The notes under the pieces: generated by a model
Told to the model about the DNA's origin: nothing
Seen by the model: the letters and a program-made list of their open reading frames with translations, nothing else
Databases searched by the model: none
NCBI GenBank assembly: GCA_903885605.1
Contig: CAISJD010000089.1
Span: forward strand, 1 to 63,795
Reading direction: 5' to 3'
Origin: an uncultured Chthonomonas sp.
GTDB taxonomy: Bacteria > Armatimonadota > Chthonomonadetes > Chthonomonadales > CAJBBX01
Length of the DNA: 63,795 bases
Program-made: the position numbers and the translations under genes
Part shown: positions 52,601 through 61,663 of the stretch, piece by piece
Layout of the letters: each line of letters opens with the position of its first letter
Position numbering within the stretch: the stretch's first letter is position 1

Positions 52601-52819
52601 ATGAGCGATGAAGCATGCGTCTTCAGCTTGGTGACAGAGCCATGGATACCCGTGATGTGGCGGGACGGCGCCACCGAACGCCTGGGGCTGGCGGAGACGC
52701 TGCGCAGGGCGCATCAGGTGCGCGGTATTGTGGCAGGCGATCCAGGCGCTGGCCGCCTCAGCGCGGGCACGCCGGCTAACGTGAGGTTGACGCAGAGGGA
52801 TGCCGGTGGACGCGGCTAA
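52601..52819 (+). pseudogene. Truncated cse1 (casA) 5' copy upstream of cas3
   Basis: This 72-residue frame begins MSDEACVFSLVTEPWIPVMW and continues through RRAHQVRGI. It aligns with the full Cse1 at 55708 (YNLLTEDWIPTMR, then YQAHELGDI) over about 45 residues, after which similarity is lost. AGGAG precedes its ATG, and its stop overlaps the cas3 ATG by 20 nt. Upstream, TATGCT at 52536-52541 could be a -10 box without a clear -35. It may be a dead duplicate or a short leader peptide translated ahead of cas3. Confidence 0.7.
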
Positions 52820-55598
52820 GCTGCTGCTGTTGTGGGGGAAGACCGACAGTACCGACCAGGCGCGGTACCATCCGCTCCTGTTCCACATGCTGGATGTCGG
52901 GTTCGTTGCGCACGCGCTCTGGCATGAGGCGGTGCCGCCGGTGATGCGCCGGCGCGTGGCCGGAGCACTCGGGCTGTCCGAGGACGATGCCGGCCGCGTG
53001 GTCGCGCTACTGGCCGCCCAGCATGACTTTGGGAAGGCCTCTGCCTTCCAGATGAAGGCGCCGTCGCTCTGGCCCCAGGTCGCCAGTATCGGTGATAACC
53101 CTGACGTCGGTGGAACCGCACACGGGCATGGAACGCTCACATACGTTGCATTGCCTCCGGTGTGCAGCGATGGCGCGGGAGGGTGGACCGGCACGCCGAG
53201 GGCCGTGAAGGCGCTCGCGAAGATCACCGCCGGCCACCACGGGGCATTCCCACTGGCGGCACAGAGCGTGGGCCCGAACGAACCCGGGCGGGCCGCGTTG
53301 GGCGGCCCGGCTTGGGATGAAGCCAGACGCGGGCTCGCCACGCAGCTGTCCGACCTCTTGTTTCCTGACCAGGCGCCTCTTTGCCTCGGCGCGGCCCGCC
53401 TGCGCGATGCCACGTTGGCTCCCGTGGTCGGTGGCCTCATCAGCATCGCGGACTGGATCGGCTCGTCCACGACGCACTTTCCAGTGGCGTGGCCGCGGGA
53501 ACCCCGTGGCTATGCGCTCTGCTCGCAACGCCAGGCAGGCGAGGCGCTGGCTGCCCTGCACTGGACGCCGGCTCTTCACTGGCCCGCGCAGACAGACTTC
53601 GGCGCCATATTCCGAACGGAGCTCGGGGTTCCCTACGAGCCCAACGCACTACAGCGCGCAGTTGCGCGGTTGGCGCGAACCGCGTCGGCTCCGTACCTGA
53701 TGGTCGTTGAAGCGGCCATGGGCGACGGCAAGACGGAGGCGGCTCTTTACGCGGCTGACTGCGCGCTCAGCGCGGGCCTCGCGCGGGGGCTGTATGTGGC
53801 ACTGCCCACACAGGCTACCGGCGACGCGATGTTTCGGCGAGTGGTCGATGGGTACCTTTGCCATCGGAGTGGTCTCGGCCGGCTGAACCTGCAGCTTGTG
53901 CACGGCGGCGCCGCGCTATCCAAGGACTTTGAGAGGCTGCAACAGGCCGCCCTTGAGCTCGACCTGCGAGCGGTCGATGAGTACGCTGGCGGCGACACTC
54001 AGGACGGCGGCGCGGTCGTCGCCGAGGCGTGGTTCACGGCAGCGAAGCAGGCCCTCCTGGCCCCGCTGGGCGTCGGCACAGTCGATCAGGCCCTCCTCAG
54101 CGTCCTCCAGACGCGGCACTGGTTCGTGAGGCTGCACGGGCTCGCCGGGAAGGTGATCGTCCTGGATGAAGTGCATGCTTACGATGTATACACCTCAAGC
54201 CTCCTCTGTCGGTTGCTGGCCTGGCTACGGCAGCTCGGGTGCTCGGTGATCCTGCTCTCCGCAACGCTGCCGGCGGCACGGCGAGCCGAACTGATCGGCG
54301 CGTGGGGAGCCGAACTGCCTGCCGTGGAACAGCCGTACCCTCGACTCACATTCGCAACTGGGGATCAGGCCGGCTCCGTCGGCATCGAGGGCTGGGCAAG
54401 CCGCAGGTCAGTCCGGCTCACCGCCATCCCGTGCGACCTGGGCGGACTGGGTGCGCGGCTGCGCGCGGACCTGCCAGGCGGCGGGTGCGCGGCCGTGATC
54501 TGCAACACCGTGGGCCGCGCGCAGGAGGCCTTCCGTACGCTACGCTCCGAGCTAAGGCCGGAGGGCTGGTTGGTCCTGCTTGTCCACGCCCGCATGCCCG
54601 CCAGGTGGCGCGCTACGCGGGAACGCAGGATCCTGCGCCTTCTCGGCAGGAGCGGGCGCCGACCCCGACGGCTCGTGGTCGTGGGTACCCAGGTCTTGGA
54701 GCAGAGCCTTGACATCGACCTGGATTGGATGGCGTCCGACATGGCTCCGGTCGATCTGATCTTGCAGCGCATGGGCCGGGTCTGGCGCCATGAGCGCCAG
54801 GACAGGCCCGCGCCAGAGCCGCGCATGGCTGTGATGGTCGATACGGGGTCGGACGGACTGCCGATCTTCCCGCCGGGCGCCGAGCGCGTCTACTCGCGGT
54901 ATGTTCTGCTTCGCTCAGCCCTTGCCCTCAGCAGTGGCCTCCTCCAGGACGCAGGCCTGTTGGACACCGAAGGGCGCCTCCGCCTTCCGGAGGCGATTGC
55001 GCCGGTGGTCTCGACTGTCTACAGCGCGGATGCGCTTGCCCCAGACGACGCCTGGACTGAGGCTCTCGCACATGCAGAGGCGGCGGACGTCCGTCTGTCA
55101 GAGCGAGATCGGCTTAAGGCGGATCGCGTACTGACGCCTGCGCCCGAAGCGAGTCTTGACACGGTGCTGGAGCCGGGCGCTGACGGCCAGGCCACGCGGA
55201 CGGTCTTGTTTGACGATGAGGACCCGCGGGTCCACCCTGACGTGCGCGTGGCAACCCGGCTCGGGCGACCCTCTGTGTCGGTGGTCTGCCTGGGCGAGTC
55301 CGCCGTCGGTTTGGCGTTTGGGGCTCCGGGCATGGGTGTGCCCGACGCGAACGAAGCCAGGACGCTGGCCGGCTGGTCGGTTTCCATCAGCGATCCACGG
55401 CTGTTCTGTGCGCTCGTTAGTCAGGAGCCACGGCCGGAGTGGCGGAGGTCTCGGCACCTAAGGCACCACCGCGAAATCGTGTTCATCGCGGGACAGGCGT
55501 GTGTTGGGGACTGCGTGGTCTCACTGTCGCGACAGGAAGGCCTCACGGTTGGGCGCGGCCGGGGAGGAGACACAGACGCGAAGCCATGCGACGAGTAG
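52800..55598 (+). CDS. cas3: CRISPR-associated nuclease-helicase Cas3, type I-E
   Basis: The 932-residue product joins an HD nuclease and a superfamily 2 helicase. HD residues are in YHPLLFHMLD (His24, His29), AAQHDFGK (His75-Asp76) and AGHHGAF. The helicase has Walker A MGDGKTEAAL, LDEVHAYD (DEVH box), SATLP, and the later VGTQVLEQSLDIDLDW and LILQRMGRVWRH. It degrades DNA marked by Cascade. The ATG at 52800 lies within the end of the truncated cse1 frame. Length is close to that of E. coli Cas3 (888 residues). It is separated from cse1 by 109 nt. Confidence 0.95.
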   Translation: MPVDAAKLLLLWGKTDSTDQARYHPLLFHMLDVGFVAHALWHEAVPPVMRRRVAGALGLSEDDAGRVVALLAAQHDFGKASAFQMKAPSLWPQVASIGDNPDVGGTAHGHGTLTYVALPPVCSDGAGGWTGTPRAVKALAKITAGHHGAFPLAAQSVGPNEPGRAALGGPAWDEARRGLATQLSDLLFPDQAPLCLGAARLRDATLAPVVGGLISIADWIGSSTTHFPVAWPREPRGYALCSQRQAGEALAALHWTPALHWPAQTDFGAIFRTELGVPYEPNALQRAVARLARTASAPYLMVVEAAMGDGKTEAALYAADCALSAGLARGLYVALPTQATGDAMFRRVVDGYLCHRSGLGRLNLQLVHGGAALSKDFERLQQAALELDLRAVDEYAGGDTQDGGAVVAEAWFTAAKQALLAPLGVGTVDQALLSVLQTRHWFVRLHGLAGKVIVLDEVHAYDVYTSSLLCRLLAWLRQLGCSVILLSATLPAARRAELIGAWGAELPAVEQPYPRLTFATGDQAGSVGIEGWASRRSVRLTAIPCDLGGLGARLRADLPGGGCAAVICNTVGRAQEAFRTLRSELRPEGWLVLLVHARMPARWRATRERRILRLLGRSGRRPRRLVVVGTQVLEQSLDIDLDWMASDMAPVDLILQRMGRVWRHERQDRPAPEPRMAVMVDTGSDGLPIFPPGAERVYSRYVLLRSALALSSGLLQDAGLLDTEGRLRLPEAIAPVVSTVYSADALAPDDAWTEALAHAEAADVRLSERDRLKADRVLTPAPEASLDTVLEPGADGQATRTVLFDDEDPRVHPDVRVATRLGRPSVSVVCLGESAVGLAFGAPGMGVPDANEARTLAGWSVSISDPRLFCALVSQEPRPEWRRSRHLRHHREIVFIAGQACVGDCVVSLSRQEGLTVGRGRGGDTDAKPCDE

Positions 55599-55707
55599 TC
55601 GGGGCGCCCCGAGGCCGGAGGGGCAGCCCTGAGCCAACCGCCTGCCGCGGCCGGAAGTCCTGAGACAGGCGAGCCACAGTGCACTTCTGGCAGAAAGGAC
55701 GAGGTCT

Positions 55708-57294
55708 ATGAGCGGTTCCAGCTACAACCTGCTGACAGAGGACTGGATACCCACTATGCGTGCGGATGGAGGGGTTCAGTTGGTGGGCGTTCGGCGCGCG
55801 CTCTACCAGGCGCACGAACTGGGCGACATCCGGTGCATGTCGCCGCTGAGCACTGCCGCCCTTACGCGAATCCTGCTGGCAGTGCTGTACCGTGCCTGCG
55901 GGCCGCAGACCATGGACGAGTGGGAGGAGATGCTCCTGGCCGGGCGGTTCCCTGAGGAGCGCGTGACGCGTTACCTCGATGACTGGCACGAGCGCTTTGA
56001 CCTCTTCTCACCCACGCGGCCGTTCATGCAGACGCCCGGCCTATCGATGGGCCATGCCGGCTCACTGGCTCAGCTCGCCGCGGAGACCGCAGCGGGCAAC
56101 ACCCCGACGCTCTTCGACCACACGACAGACGCCCTACCGCGCCCCGCCCTTCCGGCGGAGGCGGCTCGCCTCCTGGTTACGGCGCAGGCATTCGCCCTGG
56201 GCTTCGGCAAGGCAGGCAACGCGATCGTGGATGGCACCACGATCCAACGCCCGTACTTCGCGGACGCCATATGTCTGCGCGGCGTTACGCTGTGGCTCTC
56301 CGGAGCGAGCCTGTTTGAGACGCTTATGCTCAACCTTGTACCGTTCCCGCGCGATGCTACAGGTCGGCCCGAGTGGGAGCGCCCAGACCCACTGGAATCG
56401 TGCGACCGCCTCACTGGCAAGGAGCGGATTAGCCGGCTCGCAGAAGGCCCGGCGGATCGCTATGCCTGGACCAGCCGCCTGCTCCTGCTGATCCAGGAGG
56501 ATGACGGGACTGTACAACGTGCCTACTTCACCCAGGGGCGGGAAGCAGACAAGGTCGGGCGCGACCCCATGAAGGCGTACACGGCCAGCAAGGAGGAGGG
56601 CGTGTACGCCATCGGCCTCAACGCATCCAAAGCTGCATGGCGGGACCTGACGGCGTACCTGGAGACCGGCAACCTCGGCTGCCAGATTCTGCAGCACGCG
56701 GCCTCCCAGACGGACGCCGGTGTGCTGGAGCGCGGCGCAGCCATGGCCCTCAATGTTGTGGGCCTTGCCACGGATCCCGGTAAGGCGGGGAAGTTCGTGA
56801 TGTGGCGGCACGACCGGGTGAGCGTACCGGCCGCCATCCTGGCTGACCGGGACGCGAAGGAGGCGCTCGCCACGGCGTTACGGGATGCTGAGTTCGTGGC
56901 ATTTGAGCTTGGCGGGCGTATGAGGTCGGTGGCGTGGTGGTTCCTGCCGCCGGAGGGCAACCCTGACATGAATGACGTGGCGAGTCTTGCCGCTGCCCTG
57001 GACCCGAGAACCGCCTTCTGGGCCCGTGTCGAGCAGCACTTCGCCCATCTGCTCACCGACCTGGGCAGGGCTGAGGCCGAGGCGCTTCCGGTGTGGCGCA
57101 AACGCCTGGAGGGCGAGGCCCGTCGGGCCTTTGCGGCGGCCTGTGATCGGCTTGGCGACAGCAGCCGGGCCATCCGCGCCGTGGCGCATGTCTCAGCGTT
57201 GTTCAGCGCCGATGCGGCGGAGGCATCGCTGAAGCGGAAGCAGGCAACACGCAAGAGCCGTGATGCGAAAACCAAAGGAGGGAAGATCGCATGA
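55708..57294 (+). CDS. cse1: Cascade large subunit Cse1 (CasA)
   Basis: The 528-residue protein is the type I-E large subunit, which reads the PAM and recruits Cas3. Segments are YNLLTEDWIPTMRADG, RILLAVLYRACG, RFDLFSPTRPFMQTPG, and NTPTLFDHTTD in the middle, with a C-terminal helical bundle. GGACGAGG lies before the ATG. Its stop overlaps the cse2 ATG by 4 nt. Confidence 0.95.
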   Translation: MSGSSYNLLTEDWIPTMRADGGVQLVGVRRALYQAHELGDIRCMSPLSTAALTRILLAVLYRACGPQTMDEWEEMLLAGRFPEERVTRYLDDWHERFDLFSPTRPFMQTPGLSMGHAGSLAQLAAETAAGNTPTLFDHTTDALPRPALPAEAARLLVTAQAFALGFGKAGNAIVDGTTIQRPYFADAICLRGVTLWLSGASLFETLMLNLVPFPRDATGRPEWERPDPLESCDRLTGKERISRLAEGPADRYAWTSRLLLLIQEDDGTVQRAYFTQGREADKVGRDPMKAYTASKEEGVYAIGLNASKAAWRDLTAYLETGNLGCQILQHAASQTDAGVLERGAAMALNVVGLATDPGKAGKFVMWRHDRVSVPAAILADRDAKEALATALRDAEFVAFELGGRMRSVAWWFLPPEGNPDMNDVASLAAALDPRTAFWARVEQHFAHLLTDLGRAEAEALPVWRKRLEGEARRAFAAACDRLGDSSRAIRAVAHVSALFSADAAEASLKRKQATRKSRDAKTKGGKIA

Positions 57295-57860
57295 GCGACA
57301 CCACGTACAGACGGGGCGGTCAGCCGCTTGTGGACTCGCTGCTGAAGCTTGCGGTGACTTCCGACACCAACCCGTCAGCCCGTGCGGCGCTGGCCGAGCT
57401 CCGTCGCGGGGTCACCGACCCGATCCGGGCCGCCAAGCATGTCATCCCGTACTTGCCGGCCACCGGTGCCGGAAGCGCAGAACACCTGATCGACCGGTAC
57501 TTCCTGGTCGCAAGCCTCTTCGCATGGTCGCGCCAGCACCAGCCCGGTGTGTCGATGGGTCATGCCTTCGCCCGGATCAGGGACGACTCCGGAAGCATGG
57601 AGAAGCGCCTCATGGCCTTGCTGGCAACCCCGGCCGAGACCCTGGGCGCCCGGCTGGGGCAGTGCGTGCGACTGCTCGCCGGCAAGGGCGTGGGCCTGGA
57701 CTGGACCATGCTCCTGGACGACGTCCTGCACTGGGACGATAGCGGCAAGCCGCGGCAACGCCGCCTCGCCCGCGACTTCTACCGCCGCCATGACGCCGTC
57801 GATGATGCCGGCGCGGAAGCGTCGGCCAACCCCACAAAGGAGGGGATCGAACAGCCATGA
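57291..57860 (+). CDS. cse2: Cascade small subunit Cse2 (CasB)
   Basis: The 189-residue helical protein matches Cse2, which lines Cascade as a dimer and stabilises target and non-target strands. It has ARAALAELRRGVTDPIRAAKHVIPYL early and VRLLAGKGVGLDWTMLLDDVLHWDD late, split by helices. AAAGGAGGG precedes the ATG, which sits in the cse1 stop (ATGA). It also overlaps the cas7 start by 4 nt. Confidence 0.93.
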   Translation: MSDTTYRRGGQPLVDSLLKLAVTSDTNPSARAALAELRRGVTDPIRAAKHVIPYLPATGAGSAEHLIDRYFLVASLFAWSRQHQPGVSMGHAFARIRDDSGSMEKRLMALLATPAETLGARLGQCVRLLAGKGVGLDWTMLLDDVLHWDDSGKPRQRRLARDFYRRHDAVDDAGAEASANPTKEGIEQP

Positions 57861-58903
57861 AGATCGAGATTCACCTGCTGCAGAACTTCGCGCCGTCGTG
57901 CCTGAACCGCGACGATACGAACACACCCAAGTCGTGCGTGTTCGGCGACCGACCCCGTGCGCGCGTCTCGAGCCAGTGCTGGAAGCGTGCCGTGCGCCGC
58001 CTGTTCGCCGATGAGAACGCAGAGCTGGTGGGCACTCGCACCAAGCGGCTCGTGACCCTTCTGCGTGAGCGGCTGGGGCCGGAGATCAAGGACGAGAGCA
58101 TCAAGGAGTTCGTCGGGGAGTGCTACTCCAAGATGGATGGCAAGAGGGGCACGGAGACCGCGGTCCTGGTCTTCATCGGCGAGGCGGAGGTCGCAGCGGC
58201 CGCCGAGTGCATCGCGCAGGGCGTGACGCCCAAGGAAGCCTCACCGCGGCTGCGCTCCGCCCGCCAGTCGGTCGATATCGCGCTGTTCGGGCGCATGCTG
58301 GCGGAGAAGCCCGAGGGGAGCATCGACGCGGCGTGCCAGGTGGCCCACGCGATATCTACCCATGCCGTGGACATGGAGGACGACTTCTACACGGCGGTGG
58401 ATGACCTGGTTGAGGCCCGCGGCGAGATCGGCGCAGGGATGATGGGCACCCAGGGCTTCAACTCCGCCTGCTTCTACCGCTACGCCGTCGTGGATATCAA
58501 CCAGCTCGCGGCCAACCTCGGTGGCGACCGCGATACCGCGAAGGCCGCCGTACAGGCGTTTCTGCGCGCGTTCTCGTTGGCGGTACCCTCCGCCAAGCAG
58601 AACAGCCATGCGGCCCAGAGCCTTCCGTCGTTCGGCCTGCTCGTCGCCCGCGACCATGGCGGCCCGATCTCGCTGGCCAACGCGTTCGCCAAGCCCATCC
58701 GCGGCGACGATCTCATTGGCTCCTCCATCCGGGCCCTAACCAACTACCAGGCGCGGGTGCAGGAGGTCTACGGCCTCTATGACGGCGCCACCCTGGCTGC
58801 GTTCCACGATCGCGACGACGCCGCGCCGCTGGGTCTGCCGGCCGGTGTCACGGCCAAGGGCCTCTCGGCGGCGATCGCGGCCATCATGGAACGCATGGCG
58901 TGA
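57857..58903 (+). CDS. cas7: Cascade backbone Cas7 (Cse4/CasC)
   Basis: The 348-residue product is the crRNA-binding backbone, six copies per Cascade. It opens IEIHLLQNFAPSCLNRDD and KSCVFGDRPRARVSSQCWKR. SARQSVDIALFGRML, DDFYTAVDDLVEA and GTQGFNSACFYRYAVVDINQL are family segments, as is PSAKQNSHAAQSLPSFGLLV late. The start overlaps the cse2 stop (ATGA), and the stop is joined to cas5 by TGATG. Confidence 0.96.
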   Translation: MKIEIHLLQNFAPSCLNRDDTNTPKSCVFGDRPRARVSSQCWKRAVRRLFADENAELVGTRTKRLVTLLRERLGPEIKDESIKEFVGECYSKMDGKRGTETAVLVFIGEAEVAAAAECIAQGVTPKEASPRLRSARQSVDIALFGRMLAEKPEGSIDAACQVAHAISTHAVDMEDDFYTAVDDLVEARGEIGAGMMGTQGFNSACFYRYAVVDINQLAANLGGDRDTAKAAVQAFLRAFSLAVPSAKQNSHAAQSLPSFGLLVARDHGGPISLANAFAKPIRGDDLIGSSIRALTNYQARVQEVYGLYDGATLAAFHDRDDAAPLGLPAGVTAKGLSAAIAAIMERMA

Positions 58904-59601
58904 TGCCACACACGCTGCTGATCCCACTGGTGGGACCGATGCAGGCCTGGGGTAGCCGCAGCAGGTTCGATGACCGTGACACGCACCCCGAACCAACGAA
59001 GAGCGGGGTCCTGGGCCTGGTCTGCGCTGCGCTCGGGCGCGGCCGCACTGAGTCCATCGATGACCTTGCAGAGATGCGATTCGGCGTCCGCTCGGACGTG
59101 CCTGGTATGGCCGTCTCCGACTTCCAGACGGCCCAGAGAGTTCTGCGGGCGTCGGGCGGCGGCACGACGTCCGTGACCTCTCGGCGCCACTACCTGTCGG
59201 ATGCCGTGTTCCTGGCGGGCTTGGAGTCGGCCAGCCTGGCTCTGGTTCGTGCAATCGAGGCCGCGCTCATGGACCCGGTCTGGGTGCTGTCGCTTGGCCG
59301 GAAGGGCTACCCGCTCACGGCGCCCCCATACCTTCCCTGGGGTTCAGTCCGCGAAGGCGTGCCTTTAGAACAGGCCCTGGCTGCAGAGCCGTGGCGTCCG
59401 CTCTACCCGCTGCCGGAGTGGCGCCCACGCCCTGATCAGCTGCGGGTCCTCGTTGAGGACCTCGAAGGCGAGGACGGCGCGATCGCGGACGTCCCGCTGG
59501 CGTTCGACCGGCGCCAGTTCGGCTTACGGCGCGTTCGGTCCCACATGGCGCCGAGGGAAGGGGAGGGGGAGGCATGGTCTACCTGTCCGTCATCAAGCTG
59601 A
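58903..59601 (+). CDS. cas5: Cascade subunit Cas5e (CasD)
   Basis: The 232-residue product begins MPHTLLIPLVGPMQAWGSRS, the Cas5e signature region, followed by DRDTHPEPTKSGVLGLVCAALG. It binds the 5' handle of crRNA. VTSRRHYLSDAVFLAGLES lies mid-protein. The ATG shares one base with the cas7 stop (TGATG); a GTG one codon before is possible. Its last 28 nt overlap cas6e. Confidence 0.94.
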   Translation: MPHTLLIPLVGPMQAWGSRSRFDDRDTHPEPTKSGVLGLVCAALGRGRTESIDDLAEMRFGVRSDVPGMAVSDFQTAQRVLRASGGGTTSVTSRRHYLSDAVFLAGLESASLALVRAIEAALMDPVWVLSLGRKGYPLTAPPYLPWGSVREGVPLEQALAAEPWRPLYPLPEWRPRPDQLRVLVEDLEGEDGAIADVPLAFDRRQFGLRRVRSHMAPREGEGEAWSTCPSSS

Positions 59602-60293
59602 ACGTCCGCACGAACGCCGCTCTGCGGGCGCTAGCAGACACGCATGCGATGCATCGACTGCTCCTTCACGCCTTCCCTGAGGCAGATGCGGGCGGCCCAG
59701 GAAGGGTGCTGTTCAGAGCCGAACTGGGCGGCGCCGAGCCGCGCGTCCTGGTGCAATCCACCGCTGAGCCTGAGTGGTCGCGAGCCGGCGACGCCATTCG
59801 CGTTGTCAGCGAACCCAAGCGTGTGAGCCTTCTGGACACCGACGGTATGCCGGTGCTCCGCAAGGGGCAGGCCTTGCGCTTCCGGCTGCGGGCGAACCCG
59901 ACCTTCAGGGCCGGCCATGGCCACCGGCCCGAGGACCTCGGCAAGCGTCTGGCGATCATGGATGAGCCCGGTCAGCTGGCGTGGCTGGAACGGAAGGGTG
60001 GCGCTGCCGGGTTTGAGCCGATGCCTCTGTCGGCGAGCGCGGCACAGGTCGGCCCGGCAACCGAGGGCGGCCAGAGGAGCATTGCGGTGCAGGTGACGCC
60101 GCTCAGCTTCTCCACAGGCCATCGTACCGGCGGATCGCCCGAGGCAGGCCGGCTCAGACACTTTGGTGTCGAGTTCGACGGCATCCTCCGAGTCACGGAC
60201 CCGGCCCGACTGGTCGCGGCGATCGAGAGCGGCATCGGCCCTGCCAAGGGCTTTGGTTTCGGTCTTCTGTCGGTGGCGCCGGTCAGGGAGTGA
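59574..60293 (+). CDS. cas6e: CRISPR repeat endoribonuclease Cas6e (CasE)
   Basis: The 239-residue product processes pre-crRNA at the base of the repeat hairpin and stays bound to the 3' end. It begins MVYLSVIKLNVRTNAALR and contains HRLLLHAFP, with a candidate catalytic His in the mid-20s. VLFRAELGGAEPRVLVQS follows, and the C-terminus carries the RNA-binding Gly-rich loop GPAKGFGFGLL. The start overlaps the cas5 end by 28 nt. The stop is 4 nt before the next ORF. Confidence 0.95.
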   Translation: MVYLSVIKLNVRTNAALRALADTHAMHRLLLHAFPEADAGGPGRVLFRAELGGAEPRVLVQSTAEPEWSRAGDAIRVVSEPKRVSLLDTDGMPVLRKGQALRFRLRANPTFRAGHGHRPEDLGKRLAIMDEPGQLAWLERKGGAAGFEPMPLSASAAQVGPATEGGQRSIAVQVTPLSFSTGHRTGGSPEAGRLRHFGVEFDGILRVTDPARLVAAIESGIGPAKGFGFGLLSVAPVRE

Positions 60294-60297
60294 ATGT

Positions 60298-60711
60298 ATG
60301 CAAGACGCCACGCGTTCGCTAGTGGAGATATCGCTTGAGTGGGCCGCCAAGAAGCTCGGGGCGGCTGATGGCTTCTCTCTTGTCGGGATGTCGGAGGACG
60401 CAGACGCAGTACGACGTGGCATCGTAGTCCATGTGAAGTCGGATGCCGATATGCAGGTAAGTGCGCGTGAGTTCTTGGACAACACGCACGCCACCCGTTT
60501 CGCGCTTGTCGGCGAAGGAACCATCGCTGCCGGCGGCACCACGATCAGCGTGCTCATTGTGTACTGGCAAGACGGTAGTCAGGCACAAGTGCAGCTCGGG
60601 CTGATGCCGTACACTCGCGGTGAGCAGGGCGAGGTACAGCTGGCTGATCGCATGGTCGCATCCGATCACGCTCCGCCAGGATCGTGGCTGCCGGCGCCGA
60701 AGGAGGCCTAG
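60298..60711 (+). CDS. Unrecognised 137-residue protein between cas6e and cas1
   Basis: I do not recognise a family. The product begins MQDATRSLVEISLEWAAKKL and appears to be alpha/beta: an N-terminal helix, a beta strand around GFSLVG, a helix around SAREFLDNTHATRF, a beta-rich core (FALVGEGTI, ISVLIVYWQDG, QVQLGLMPYT), then VQLADRMVASDHAPPG. There is no signal or membrane segment. GGGAG precedes the ATG. It is spaced tightly (4 nt after cas6e, 28 nt before cas1), so it should be co-transcribed with the Cas genes. Canonical type I-E operons have no gene here. It could be an adaptation accessory, a regulator, or a passenger. Confidence 0.75.
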   Translation: MQDATRSLVEISLEWAAKKLGAADGFSLVGMSEDADAVRRGIVVHVKSDADMQVSAREFLDNTHATRFALVGEGTIAAGGTTISVLIVYWQDGSQAQVQLGLMPYTRGEQGEVQLADRMVASDHAPPGSWLPAPKEA

Positions 60712-60739
60712 CGAAGACCGCGCAACCGAGGACCCGACC

Positions 60740-61660
60740 ATGGATGATCTACATGCCCTACCGAAGATGCGGGACAGCATCAGTTCGTTGTACATAGAGC
60801 GGGGGAGGATCGACCGGGACGAGAAGTCCATTGCCGTGCATGACAAGGACGGCGTGACGGCGATCCCTGTGGCCTCGCTCGCGGTGCTCATGCTCGGGCC
60901 CGGCACCCGGATCACCCATGCGGCGATTCGGGTGCTGGCCGAGAACAACTGCCTTGCCGTCTGGTGCGGCGAGGAGAACGTTCGGTTCTACGCCTCCGGT
61001 ACAGGGGGCACCCGCAGCGCGGCTCCTCTCCTCTGGCAGGCAAGGCTGGCGAGCCTGGAGGAGACACGGCTCGAAGTGGTGAAGCGCATGTACACGGTCC
61101 GCTTCAAGGACCCCGTGCCCGCGAATGCCGGCGTCCAACAGCTTCGAGGCTGGGAAGGGGTGCGCGTCCGCGAGGCCTACGCTCAGGCGAGCAAGGCCAC
61201 GGGCGTGAAGTGGGAGGGTCGGAACTACGACCGGACGAACTGGGCGACTGCCGACCCGGCCAACCGGGCGCTCTCGTGCGCGAACTCGTGCCTGTATGGG
61301 CTGTGCCACGCCGCCATCCTGGCCACGGGGTTCAGCCCGGCCATCGGGTTCATCCATACCGGCAAGCAGTTGTCGTTCGTGTACGACATCGCCGACCTGT
61401 ACAAGGTGGAGATCTCGATACCGCTGGCGTTCCGGGCCGCCGCCGAGGCGTCCACGGATCTGGAGAGGACGGTCCGGCTGCAATGCCGTGAGACGTTCCG
61501 GGAGAGCCGGCTGCTGCAGCGCGTGGCGCCCGACATCCGCCGGGTACTGGCTGTGGACGAGGAGCTGTTGGGAGACGACTTTGTGGCAGATGCGGACCCG
61601 GCGCTACCTGCCCCGCTTTGGACGCCCGCAACTGAGCTTGCCGACTCCTCGGAGGGCTAG
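60740..61660 (+). CDS. cas1: CRISPR adaptation integrase Cas1, type I-E
   Basis: The 306-residue integrase begins LPKMRDSISSLYIERGRIDR. Active-site residues of Cas1 are visible in WEGVRVREAYAQAS (Glu), GFIHTGKQLSFVYDIADLYK (His and Asp) and the surrounding ALSCANSCLYGLCHAAILA-type helix. It inserts spacers with Cas2. The ATG at 60740 fits the known Cas1e N-terminus; the frame is open further upstream but shadows the preceding ORF. Cas2 follows after 3 nt. Confidence 0.96.
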   Translation: MDDLHALPKMRDSISSLYIERGRIDRDEKSIAVHDKDGVTAIPVASLAVLMLGPGTRITHAAIRVLAENNCLAVWCGEENVRFYASGTGGTRSAAPLLWQARLASLEETRLEVVKRMYTVRFKDPVPANAGVQQLRGWEGVRVREAYAQASKATGVKWEGRNYDRTNWATADPANRALSCANSCLYGLCHAAILATGFSPAIGFIHTGKQLSFVYDIADLYKVEISIPLAFRAAAEASTDLERTVRLQCRETFRESRLLQRVAPDIRRVLAVDEELLGDDFVADADPALPAPLWTPATELADSSEG

Positions 61661-61663
61661 GGT

